From Promethearchaeota archaeon (GTDB lineage Archaea > Asgardarchaeota > Lokiarchaeia > Sigynarchaeales > MK-D1), in assembly GCA_016839385.1 (NCBI GenBank), contig JAEOUK010000484.1:1-9043 (forward strand): a DNA stretch of 9,043 nucleotides, given 5' to 3'. This document shows, piece after piece, positions 1 through 5,675 of the stretch. Under the pieces are notes generated by a model. It searched no databases. It was given only the letters and a program-made list of their open reading frames with translations, and had not been told where the DNA came from. How positions within the stretch are numbered: the first letter of the stretch is position 1; every line of letters begins with the position of its first letter. The position numbers and the translations under genes were made by a program.

Positions 1-943
1 ATCCTTGAACTCCTTTTAGCGATTCAGTAAAAAAAATCAACAGTTCCTCAGAAGTTACATGTTGGGGTTTTAATAGAGAGATGGGAATGTTATCGACCTG
101 AGATGTAGCAAACAATGTTGAGAACATCCCCTTTCGCTTCATTCTATCCATTAAAATTCTATTGAATTGTCTTTTATGAGTAGTAAACCCAAGTATTATG
201 CTTCTATTTGACCGTGTATCAGTGAGTGCGGTAAACATTTCGGAAAAGTATCTACAAGAAATTTCACGATCCATATTCTCTAACATGTGCTTACCAATTT
301 GTAATGCAGAAATGATTGCTTTTTGGCGATAATTTAAAAGATTATTTGGAGACCACGACTGATATCCATTTCGAAAAAATGTCACATCTCGAGGATTTAT
401 TTTGTAGTCTTTTTGGATTTTCCATTTAGATAAGGAATCTCCAGCTAATGGTAAAAAGGAATGAATCCGAGGAACATGATGAAATTTCGCCCAAGTAGTG
501 ATTTCAAGATAGATTGTAGTGAATTTTGCATTTGTCAAACTATCATAAAATTTGATGCACAAATTCCCTAAAATATATCCCTCAGAGAAAGATGAGGCGA
601 ATCTGAGAGGAATTTTTGCTTCTAAACCTTGGTCAATTTGATCCCAGAATTCATGTAATTGCACAATTTCCTCAGAAAATTCAGATTTCCGAATTTTTTG
701 AGGAAAAAACGCTATTAAATTTTTGTGGGTTTTTTTTTCATTCCAAAGAGGCATTAAAGTAGGTACTGGAGTTTCTAATAGCCTAATTGACTCTTTTTCT
801 ACGAATATCAGAGGAAATACATTAGTTAATGCACCATTTGGAGAATAAATATCAAAACGCCCTGTTTGAGGATAAAACTTACATTGAATTTCTTTGTTCC
901 TCAGTGTTATTTCTGTTAAACTGGATTTAACAAAAATGCTCAT
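1..943 (-). CDS. GH36-type alpha-galactosidase, N-terminal part (cut by left window edge)
   Basis: An open frame of 314 codons runs without a stop from the ATG at 943 to the window edge, so the gene is partial (5' end present, 3' end missing). The family call rests on the motif RNGYQSWSP at residues 191-199, which matches the N-x-W-Q-S-W-G-P element that closes the N-terminal beta-sandwich of Thermotoga-type GH36 alpha-galactosidases. The following stretch (residues 200-255, with a CRYFSEMF..ILGF pattern) also fits that domain. The catalytic barrel with its nucleophile Asp would lie beyond the edge and cannot be checked. Expected role: release of terminal alpha-galactose from oligosaccharides. 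No signal peptide is visible, so it probably acts in the cytoplasm. It follows the sugar kinase gene on the same strand with 43 bp between them. No Shine-Dalgarno site precedes the ATG. Raffinose-synthase-like GH36 members are an alternative. Confidence 0.75.
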   Translation of the reverse strand, partial: MSIFVKSSLTEITLRNKEIQCKFYPQTGRFDIYSPNGALTNVFPLIFVEKESIRLLETPVPTLMPLWNEKKTHKNLIAFFPQKIRKSEFSEEIVQLHEFWDQIDQGLEAKIPLRFASSFSEGYILGNLCIKFYDSLTNAKFTTIYLEITTWAKFHHVPRIHSFLPLAGDSLSKWKIQKDYKINPRDVTFFRNGYQSWSPNNLLNYRQKAIISALQIGKHMLENMDREISCRYFSEMFTALTDTRSNRSIILGFTTHKRQFNRILMDRMKRKGMFSTLFATSQVDNIPISLLKPQHVTSEELLIFFTESLKGVQG

Positions 944-960
944 GAGTCTAAATTAGATAG

Positions 961-977
961 AATAAATAAAAATAGAT
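961..977 (-). promoter_or_regulatory. A/T-rich TATA-like or T-run element before the GH36 gene
   Basis: On the minus strand the gap between the kinase stop (987) and the GH36 start (943) carries a T-rich stretch reading CTATTTTTATTTATT. It lies about 18-35 nt upstream of an ATG that has no Shine-Dalgarno site. It could be the TATA box of a leaderless transcript of the glycosidase gene, or a T-run terminator for the kinase transcript. Sequence alone does not decide between these. Confidence 0.25.
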
Positions 978-986
978 TGGATTGAG

Positions 987-2111
987 TTATTCCATCTTTT
1001 CCTTTAAGAAACTTCGAATTGCTTCAGCATCTGGAAATTCACCGGAACTTACTCTAACCCCTGATGCTCCAGTGGCAAAAAGAAGGCAAACCTTGAATAA
1101 CCATTCCATCTCATCTTTTGTTTGACTGAGATATTCTAAAGGACTGGATATTTTCTCATTCAATTTAGTCAAGAATGCTGCAGCAAAAGTATCTCCTGCT
1201 CCAACTCTAGTTTTCACGTCTACATTGAAAGGTTCTCGAAACAGAAGATTCATTGGGCCAAACCGAACCCAAGATCCAATTTCCCCAGATGTATAAATTC
1301 GAACATTAGCTAGCTTTCCAAAGAATAAATCCACATTTATCAGCTTCTTTAGTTGATATTCATATTCTGGATTTTTTTCTTTATCCAACTTCTGTTTGAA
1401 TTCTATAAATGATGGAAAAGGCTTATCAAAATCATTTTTACAAAGTTCAAAAGCATCATCCAAATTCGCAAATAAGAACTCAGGTTTGGATGTCAATAGT
1501 TCTTCAATTTCAGCAAAAGTAGTAAATTTTTGCAATTCAATTGTAACAGCAGATAATTTCTCAGAATTAATCGCAACGTCTAAAGTATGCTTGAATTTTT
1601 TTGCCATGGGAGTAATAAACACGATCATAGTGTTATCCATTAAATCAATCGGACATACTATACCTTCAAAGTTCATAAGATCCTTCAAATTCTTATCAGT
1701 AAATATCTTGGTGTAATTCGTATCTTCAATTACCGTGCTAGTGGGAGTTGCTACATTTTTTGTGAACACTGTTGAGGTATCAATTCCTAATTGTTCTAAT
1801 TCAGTTTTCATCCATTCAGAATCTTTGCCAATTACTGAGAGTAATCCAGTTGGTACTCCTAATTTTGCGAGAATAGTTGCAGAATTATTTCCATTACCTC
1901 CGCGAACAATTTTTGATTCACATGAAAATTTCTTCTTGGTAGACCGAACAGCATCTGAAACAATGGATTGAATTACTGCTTCATTTTTAAGCGAATCTTT
2001 TTTCGCTGCTAAGCTTGTAGAAATGTCATAAACGATCTTACTGAGCATATCGGTTTTGTAATACAAATCTTTGTGGAGTTCTCCCACGACTAATATTTGT
2101 TTTTTAGTCAT
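987..2111 (-). CDS. PfkB/ribokinase-family carbohydrate kinase
   Basis: This 374-residue protein carries both PfkB signatures: RGGNGNNSATILAKLG at residues 70-85 (substrate-side glycine motif) and TRVGAGDTFAAAFL at 301-314. In the second, Asp307 of GAGD is the expected catalytic base and the GAGD loop the anion hole. It should transfer phosphate to a sugar or nucleoside hydroxyl in the cytoplasm; the substrate cannot be read from sequence. Between the first strand (ILVVGELHKD, 6-15) and the glycine motif there are about 55 residues, longer than the roughly 20-30 usual here. The extra part is lysine-rich and probably helical (about 22-62). The gene is directly upstream of the GH36 gene on the same strand, suggesting phosphorylation of a released sugar. 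Its ATG is 40 bp from the divergent thpR start and has no Shine-Dalgarno site. Confidence 0.9.
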   Translation of the reverse strand: MTKKQILVVGELHKDLYYKTDMLSKIVYDISTSLAAKKDSLKNEAVIQSIVSDAVRSTKKKFSCESKIVRGGNGNNSATILAKLGVPTGLLSVIGKDSEWMKTELEQLGIDTSTVFTKNVATPTSTVIEDTNYTKIFTDKNLKDLMNFEGIVCPIDLMDNTMIVFITPMAKKFKHTLDVAINSEKLSAVTIELQKFTTFAEIEELLTSKPEFLFANLDDAFELCKNDFDKPFPSFIEFKQKLDKEKNPEYEYQLKKLINVDLFFGKLANVRIYTSGEIGSWVRFGPMNLLFREPFNVDVKTRVGAGDTFAAAFLTKLNEKISSPLEYLSQTKDEMEWLFKVCLLFATGASGVRVSSGEFPDAEAIRSFLKEKME

Positions 2112-2151
2112 AAGTCAACAAATTAATAGAATAGCAACTAACTTTTAAAAC
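2112..2151. promoter_or_regulatory. Compact 40-bp divergent promoter region between kinase and thpR
   Basis: Only 40 bp separate the two ATG codons and neither gene has a Shine-Dalgarno site, which fits leaderless or very short-leader transcripts. AAATTAATA at 2120-2128 lies 24-32 nt before the thpR ATG and is a plausible TATA box. The self-complementary TTTTAAAA at 2143-2150 lies 32-39 nt before the kinase ATG and could serve that direction. Both boxes are weak matches in AT-rich DNA. Confidence 0.35.
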
Positions 2152-2739
2152 ATGGGTGGACCAATTCGTGCTTTTTTTGCAGTCGAAATCAATGATAAAA
2201 AACTTATTTATGCAATTAATAAGGTGCAAAAAAAATTATCAAGCATTGTTGATCGCCTGAAACTAGTTGAATTGGAAAATATACATATTACATTAAGGTT
2301 CCTAGGTGATATCTCCGAAATTACGGCTGAAAAATTGTATCAATTTTTGGAAGAACATATTAATCCAGTATTTTTTGAAGATGGGCCAATTGAATTTTCT
2401 GTACATAAATTAAGCGATTTTTCTAAACGTGTATTCCATTTAGGGCTTAAAGGACCGGTTTCGATCCTCCGCGAAATACATGATAAAATCGATGAAAAGT
2501 TAGTCAATTCGTTTGGATTCCCAGCTGATAATAAATTTAAATCTCATATTACAATCGCAAGAGCGAGGGAGAGACGTAATAAAGGGATGAGCTCAGGTTT
2601 TCCAACAAATGAATACAATTTATTGAAGCAAGAATATGGTCCCAACAACAGTATTGGTTCTTTTAAAATATCTAAAGTGTATCTAAAAAGAAGTGTCCTA
2701 ACACCACAAGGTCCAATTTATTCAAATTTGGAGTTCTAA
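2152..2739 (+). CDS. thpR: RNA 2',3'-cyclic phosphodiesterase (2'-5' RNA ligase family)
   Basis: The 195-residue product has the family layout: an N-terminal IRAFFAVEI strand (5-13) and two H-x-T-x motifs, HITL at 45-48 and HITI at 132-135, whose histidines and threonines form the active site of the 2H phosphoesterase fold. The first motif sits in the typical NIHITLRFLG context. Family members open 2',3'-cyclic phosphates on RNA ends to 2'-phosphates and can reversibly make 2'-5' bonds in vitro. In archaea they are usually linked to tRNA or other RNA processing. The length is normal for archaeal ThpR. The start at 2152 is the first residue of the conserved N-terminal block; GGTGGA follows the ATG rather than preceding it, so a leaderless transcript is likely. 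It has no obvious functional link to the sugar genes around it. Confidence 0.93.
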   Translation: MGGPIRAFFAVEINDKKLIYAINKVQKKLSSIVDRLKLVELENIHITLRFLGDISEITAEKLYQFLEEHINPVFFEDGPIEFSVHKLSDFSKRVFHLGLKGPVSILREIHDKIDEKLVNSFGFPADNKFKSHITIARARERRNKGMSSGFPTNEYNLLKQEYGPNNSIGSFKISKVYLKRSVLTPQGPIYSNLEF

Positions 2740-2740
2740 T

Positions 2741-2785
2741 TATCTTTAAGATACAACAAAATCTATTAAGATAAAAAATCTTAAT
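2741..2785. promoter_or_regulatory. Paired TTAAGATA palindromes between thpR and the GTPase gene
   Basis: Two related inverted repeats follow the thpR stop. The first is TATCTT-T-AAGATA at 2741-2753. The second has perfect 8-bp arms, ATTAAGAT and ATCTTAAT, around five A residues at 2765-2785. The octamer TTAAGATA occurs in both, at 2746-2753 and 2766-2773, exactly 20 bp apart, close to two helical turns. This could be a tandem operator for the GTPase gene or a 3' hairpin of thpR mRNA. No T-run directly follows the second hairpin, which weakens the terminator reading. Confidence 0.4.
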
Positions 2786-2805
2786 CTATTTACGTAGTTT
2801 TAATA

Positions 2806-2813
2806 TTTTATAT
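2806..2813 (+). promoter_or_regulatory. Candidate TATA box for the GTPase gene
   Basis: TTTTATAT lies 34-41 nt upstream of the ATG at 2847. It would place transcription start roughly 10 nt before the start codon, leaving just enough room for the GGAG site at 2835-2838. The match is by eye in AT-rich DNA. Confidence 0.3.
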
Positions 2814-2834
2814 TTCAAAAGCTATTGCTAGATT

Positions 2835-2838
2835 GGAG
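2835..2838 (+). promoter_or_regulatory. Shine-Dalgarno site deciding the GTPase start
   Basis: GGAG ends 8 nt before the ATG at 2847. It supports that start over the in-frame ATG at codon 8, which directly precedes the conserved KIAFLGLDNAGKT block. Confidence 0.6.
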
Positions 2839-2846
2839 TAAACGGA

Positions 2847-3836
2847 ATGTCATCCATTTCCCAAAAGATGAAAATTGCTTTTCTAGGGTTAGATAATGCT
2901 GGAAAAACTTCAATATTAACAGGATTGAAGCGAAAATTTGACTTTATGGATCAAGTTGCCAAATTAAAACCTACTTTATCAGTTGATAGAAATTCTTTCT
3001 CATTTAATTTCCTCAATACTCAAGTTATGCAATTCGATTTTGGTGGTCAATTAAAATATCGGCAAGAGTACTTAGAACATAAAGATCGCTTTTTATCCGA
3101 AACAGACCTAATATTTTATGTAATTGATATTCAAGATCCTCTTAGATTTAAAGAATCATTAAGTTACTTCAACGAAATTGCCGAATACTACGAAAAAGAA
3201 AACCAGAAGAAAAGCATAGTAATTTACCTACATAAATTCGATCCTTCACTCAGAACAGATCCTGGTAAAGATGAACAATACCGTGAAATTATACGAGAAA
3301 TGATGGCATTAAAAAAAGTATTGAATGAATGGCTTCCCGTTCATGATCTGTATTTTTTTGAAAGTAGTATCTATGATGTAGTTTCCCTTATTCGAGCATT
3401 TTCCTTTGGGATAAATCTTATTTTTCCAAAAAAGGAAATTTTAGACACCTATCTTGAATCTGTTGGAAAAGATTTTGATACTATCTCTATGATGTTGTTT
3501 GATTTTAACGGAATCTCTTTAAGCGAATATTTTAAACCACATTTATCTATTGATGAGCGCAGAAAATGTAAAGAATTATTCCTTAATGCACAAAAACGCA
3601 TCAAAGACGCAATCCCGAATGCGTATGAGTTTAGCGATTGGATATCCTTTGATAAACGTGTGGCAGGAGTGATTCAAGCATTTACGATCGGGTATCACAC
3701 GTTTTATATTACAGCATTCATCGAAGAAACCTCGGAAGAAGAAGCAGTTAAATTATTGGATAAATTTGAAGCATATAAGAAGGATTTAAGTGAGATTCTG
3801 GAAGGATTTATTGCAGAAACTGGAATACCAATTTAA
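2847..3836 (+). CDS. Rag/Gtr-like small GTPase with C-terminal roadblock-type domain
   Basis: The 329-residue protein opens with a Ras-superfamily G domain: P-loop GLDNAGKT (14-21, Arf-like), a switch-I threonine in PTLSVD (42-47), DFGGQ (64-68), HKFD (129-132, in place of NKxD) and a FESSIYD G5 region (171-177). HKxD and the SIYD/SIWD-type G5 are Rag/Gtr hallmarks. Residues about 195-322 follow an alpha-beta-beta-alpha-beta-beta-beta-alpha order, including MMLFDFNGISLSEYF and GVIQAFTIGYHTFYIT. That order matches roadblock domains and resembles the C-terminal domain of RagA by eye. In eukaryotes this domain mediates dimerisation on lysosomal nutrient-sensing complexes. No lipidation motif or membrane segment is visible. 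It is convergent with the NikR-like gene, with 9 bp between stops. The GTPase assignment is firm; the Rag-like label is a by-eye judgement. Confidence 0.88.
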   Translation: MSSISQKMKIAFLGLDNAGKTSILTGLKRKFDFMDQVAKLKPTLSVDRNSFSFNFLNTQVMQFDFGGQLKYRQEYLEHKDRFLSETDLIFYVIDIQDPLRFKESLSYFNEIAEYYEKENQKKSIVIYLHKFDPSLRTDPGKDEQYREIIREMMALKKVLNEWLPVHDLYFFESSIYDVVSLIRAFSFGINLIFPKKEILDTYLESVGKDFDTISMMLFDFNGISLSEYFKPHLSIDERRKCKELFLNAQKRIKDAIPNAYEFSDWISFDKRVAGVIQAFTIGYHTFYITAFIEETSEEEAVKLLDKFEAYKKDLSEILEGFIAETGIPI

Positions 3837-3876
3837 TTTAGAAATTTAGATGATTAAATACCTAATATTTTTTAAA
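3831..3876. terminator. Possible bidirectional termination region between convergent genes
   Basis: Perfect 7-bp arms ATTTAAT (3831-3837) and ATTAAAT (3853-3859) bracket the two convergent stop codons, and a short T-run follows on the plus strand at about 3869-3874. The stem is purely A/T, so it is weak. The call rests mainly on the need for both transcripts to end here. Confidence 0.22.
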
Positions 3877-4277
3877 TTCTCTATTTGATTCAGCTCAGTG
3901 ATGAATGAATGAATATTCAGAAGAGAATCTTCCAAGATATACATTATTGTTTTATCATTTTTATAAAAAAAACAATGTTTACCACGAATGGAAGGGATAG
4001 AACTTTCAAGTTTCGCTAACTTGCGTTCAATAAAATCATTTTGTTTCTCCATTACAATCATAATGTTTCCAATCACAATTGAGTCGAGACTTTCTTCTAC
4101 AAATTCGGTATCCATCAGTTCTGAACCAATAACTTCAGCTTCCGTAGAGTTTCTCAGTCGGCTCAATGCATCCCGCATTACAACTGAATTATTTTTGTAT
4201 GTGTCGGGGTTACTCTTGACAAGTTTCTTTAGAAATTCTTTAAGAGAGTCTGAAATGGAAAAAGACATAATTGGCAT
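3846..4277 (-). CDS. NikR-like ribbon-helix-helix transcriptional regulator
   Basis: From this start the protein has 143 residues, the normal NikR size. The N-terminus is a ribbon-helix-helix DNA-binding unit: strand PIMSFSIS, then helices over DSLKEFLKKLV and NNSVVMRDALSRLR. After a linker, the last 70 or so residues (from IVIGNIMIVME to IRYLII) follow the beta-alpha-beta-beta-alpha-beta pattern of the NikR C-terminal ACT-like regulatory domain. NikR represses nickel uptake when nickel-loaded. Here HCFF aligns roughly with the ligand motif HVHL, and the conserved Cys site appears to be Thr or Lys, so classical nickel binding is doubtful. An earlier in-frame ATG at 4301 would add 8 residues. 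I prefer 4277 because AAGGTG lies 6 nt before it and nothing similar precedes 4301. The gene follows larC on the same strand. Confidence 0.72.
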   Translation of the reverse strand: MPIMSFSISDSLKEFLKKLVKSNPDTYKNNSVVMRDALSRLRNSTEAEVIGSELMDTEFVEESLDSIVIGNIMIVMEKQNDFIERKLAKLESSIPSIRGKHCFFYKNDKTIMYILEDSLLNIHSFITELNQIENLKNIRYLII

Positions 4278-4283
4278 AAATTG

Positions 4284-4289
4284 CACCTT
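4284..4289 (-). promoter_or_regulatory. Shine-Dalgarno site deciding the NikR-like start
   Basis: On the minus strand AAGGTG sits 6 nt before the ATG at 4277 and pairs with the archaeal 16S rRNA 3' end. The upstream ATG at 4301 has an in-frame TGA immediately before it and no such site. Confidence 0.5.
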
Positions 4290-4297
4290 GGGGGTGA

Positions 4298-4346
4298 TCA
4301 TTCAATGATATAGTCATCTTTTGGTAAAAATGACTCAATGGTGTAT
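4298..4346. promoter_or_regulatory. Candidate operator sites upstream of the NikR-like gene
   Basis: A perfect 5-1-5 palindrome, TCATT-C-AATGA, lies at 4298-4308. A related sequence, TCAATGGTGTA at 4335-4345, matches TCAATGATATA at 4302-4312 in 9 of 11 positions, 33 bp (about three helical turns) away. The pair sits between the likely promoter and the translation start. Ribbon-helix-helix proteins commonly bind spaced short repeats and regulate their own genes, so self-regulation is a fair guess. Confidence 0.3.
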
Positions 4347-4361
4347 ATTTGTTTTATTAAA

Positions 4362-4369
4362 AATTTATA
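4362..4369 (-). promoter_or_regulatory. Candidate TATA box for the NikR-like gene
   Basis: On the minus strand TATAAATT lies in the roughly 124-bp gap after larC and would start transcription near 4340, upstream of the repeated TCAATG sites. A second AT-rich box, AAATATAC at 4343-4350, is an alternative. If real, the regulator has its own promoter as well as possible read-through from larC. Confidence 0.3.
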
Positions 4370-4401
4370 GTTTTTTACATAACAACCGAATATGATTGAT
4401 A

Positions 4402-5673
4402 TTATATATCTTTAAAAAACGAAGATTCCAATTTTGCTCGCACAATTGACAGTGGTTTCCCCATTTCCTTGGATATCCGCATAATATCATCATTCTCAAC
4501 TTTGGCAAAAAGGATTTCGTCGGGTTTCGAGGGATTATAGGCAACTTTTATACGAAAAGTTACTGAAACGTTTTCGATAATGGCTGTTTTTTCTAGTATT
4601 TCACGTTTCAAACAGATCCTTTTTTCTACTCGGTACCTCACACCTAACGTTCCCAATTGCGTGAACAATACTGAAATTAAACCATCTACATTGGAGTTAT
4701 TTGCCAAAACACGAATTAAAGTCCCAGGTCGGTTTTTTTTACCTTGAACGGAAATAAAATTGACATCTAAAGCACCCTCTTGAAATAAATAATCCATCAC
4801 ATTTCCTAAGATTTCACCAGAAGTATCGTCGACCATTGTTTCCATAACAATGACATCTTGACCTAAATTTTCAGTAATAGAAAATCTCGTTCCTAGAAAT
4901 ATGCGCAAAATGTTTGGGAAATCAACATTACCTAATTTTCCTGTGCTCATTCCCACTTTATTCACAGTTATTGCAGGATGCGAGTTAACAAACTTGAGAT
5001 TATTTAGCACTATTAAATTAGCAATTAATGCAGCCCCTGTTGGGGTTAATAATTCCTTTTCAATTGGTCCACCTTGAATCGGGATAGAATATTTTTCAAT
5101 GATTTTTTCAGTTGCAGGAGCAGGTACAGGAACTGTCCCATGAGCAATTTTCACCAACCCACCTCCTACTGCGACAGTACTACAAAGAAATTCTCCTTGA
5201 TATCCAGGGGAAAATACATTTAATAAATCTAAAAATGCAGTTCCACCACATATATCAATTATTGTATCTATTGATCCCAATTCATGAAGATGTATAGAAT
5301 CAGACGTATGGATTGAATGAACAGAACGTTCTGCATTCAATAAGATATCAAACCAATTGGATGCAAAGGTTTTTGCTTTTGTAGAAAGTGAAAGAAAATT
5401 GCATAACTTTGGAATATGCTCTTGAATTTCTTCCACATGTAATTCAGGGTGGGTTTCATCAAATTTCATATTTACATGAGCAGGAAATAATCCATTACGG
5501 TTTATATGAGCGATATTTAATTCAGAAAGATTAACATTCGTGAAATTTAAATTAATATATTTTTTAATCTTGTCGAGAAAGGAAGAACCTTCATTTAGGT
5601 CATAGATTGCGGCTAAAAACATATCACCAGCAATTCCAGAGTATTTACAATCAATAAAAAATATGTTATTCAT
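4402..5673 (-). CDS. larC: Nickel-pincer cofactor biosynthesis protein LarC
   Basis: The 423-residue protein matches the LarC (DUF111) family throughout: SGIAGDM at 12-18, HLHELGSIDTIID at 128-140, VAVGGG at 167-172, HGTVPVPAPAT at 178-188, TPTGAAL at 210-216, METMVDDTSGE at 277-287 and GTLGVRYR at 341-348. LarC is the CTP-dependent cyclometallase that inserts nickel into the dithiolated pyridinium nucleotide, the last step in making the NPN cofactor of LarA-type lactate racemases and related epimerases. It is one continuous frame, unlike Lactobacillus, where larC1 and larC2 are joined by programmed frameshifting. The His-rich segment usual near residue 75 is reduced to THPELHVEEIQEHI. The start is 2 nt after the GH20 stop, with AAGGAT about 11-16 nt upstream inside the GH20 gene, so the two genes are probably co-transcribed and translationally coupled. 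Confidence 0.94.
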   Translation of the reverse strand: MNNIFFIDCKYSGIAGDMFLAAIYDLNEGSSFLDKIKKYINLNFTNVNLSELNIAHINRNGLFPAHVNMKFDETHPELHVEEIQEHIPKLCNFLSLSTKAKTFASNWFDILLNAERSVHSIHTSDSIHLHELGSIDTIIDICGGTAFLDLLNVFSPGYQGEFLCSTVAVGGGLVKIAHGTVPVPAPATEKIIEKYSIPIQGGPIEKELLTPTGAALIANLIVLNNLKFVNSHPAITVNKVGMSTGKLGNVDFPNILRIFLGTRFSITENLGQDVIVMETMVDDTSGEILGNVMDYLFQEGALDVNFISVQGKKNRPGTLIRVLANNSNVDGLISVLFTQLGTLGVRYRVEKRICLKREILEKTAIIENVSVTFRIKVAYNPSKPDEILFAKVENDDIMRISKEMGKPLSIVRAKLESSFFKDI

Positions 5674-5675
5674 TC

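Noticed and set aside
1396..1971. Two plus-strand open frames opposite the sugar kinase
   Set aside because: They lie wholly antisense to a gene with clear PfkB motifs, have no recognisable domain, and no Shine-Dalgarno site stands out.
2740..2846. A small RNA or riboswitch in the thpR-GTPase gap
   Set aside because: Apart from the two AT-rich palindromes there is no GC-rich stem or conserved motif suggesting a structured RNA.
3988..4308. Plus-strand open frame opposite the NikR-like gene
   Set aside because: The translation is low-complexity Ser-rich antisense sequence and the other strand encodes a coherent ribbon-helix-helix/ACT protein.
4402..5673. Programmed frameshift in larC as in Lactobacillus
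   Set aside because: The gene is a single uninterrupted frame containing both LarC1 and LarC2 motifs.
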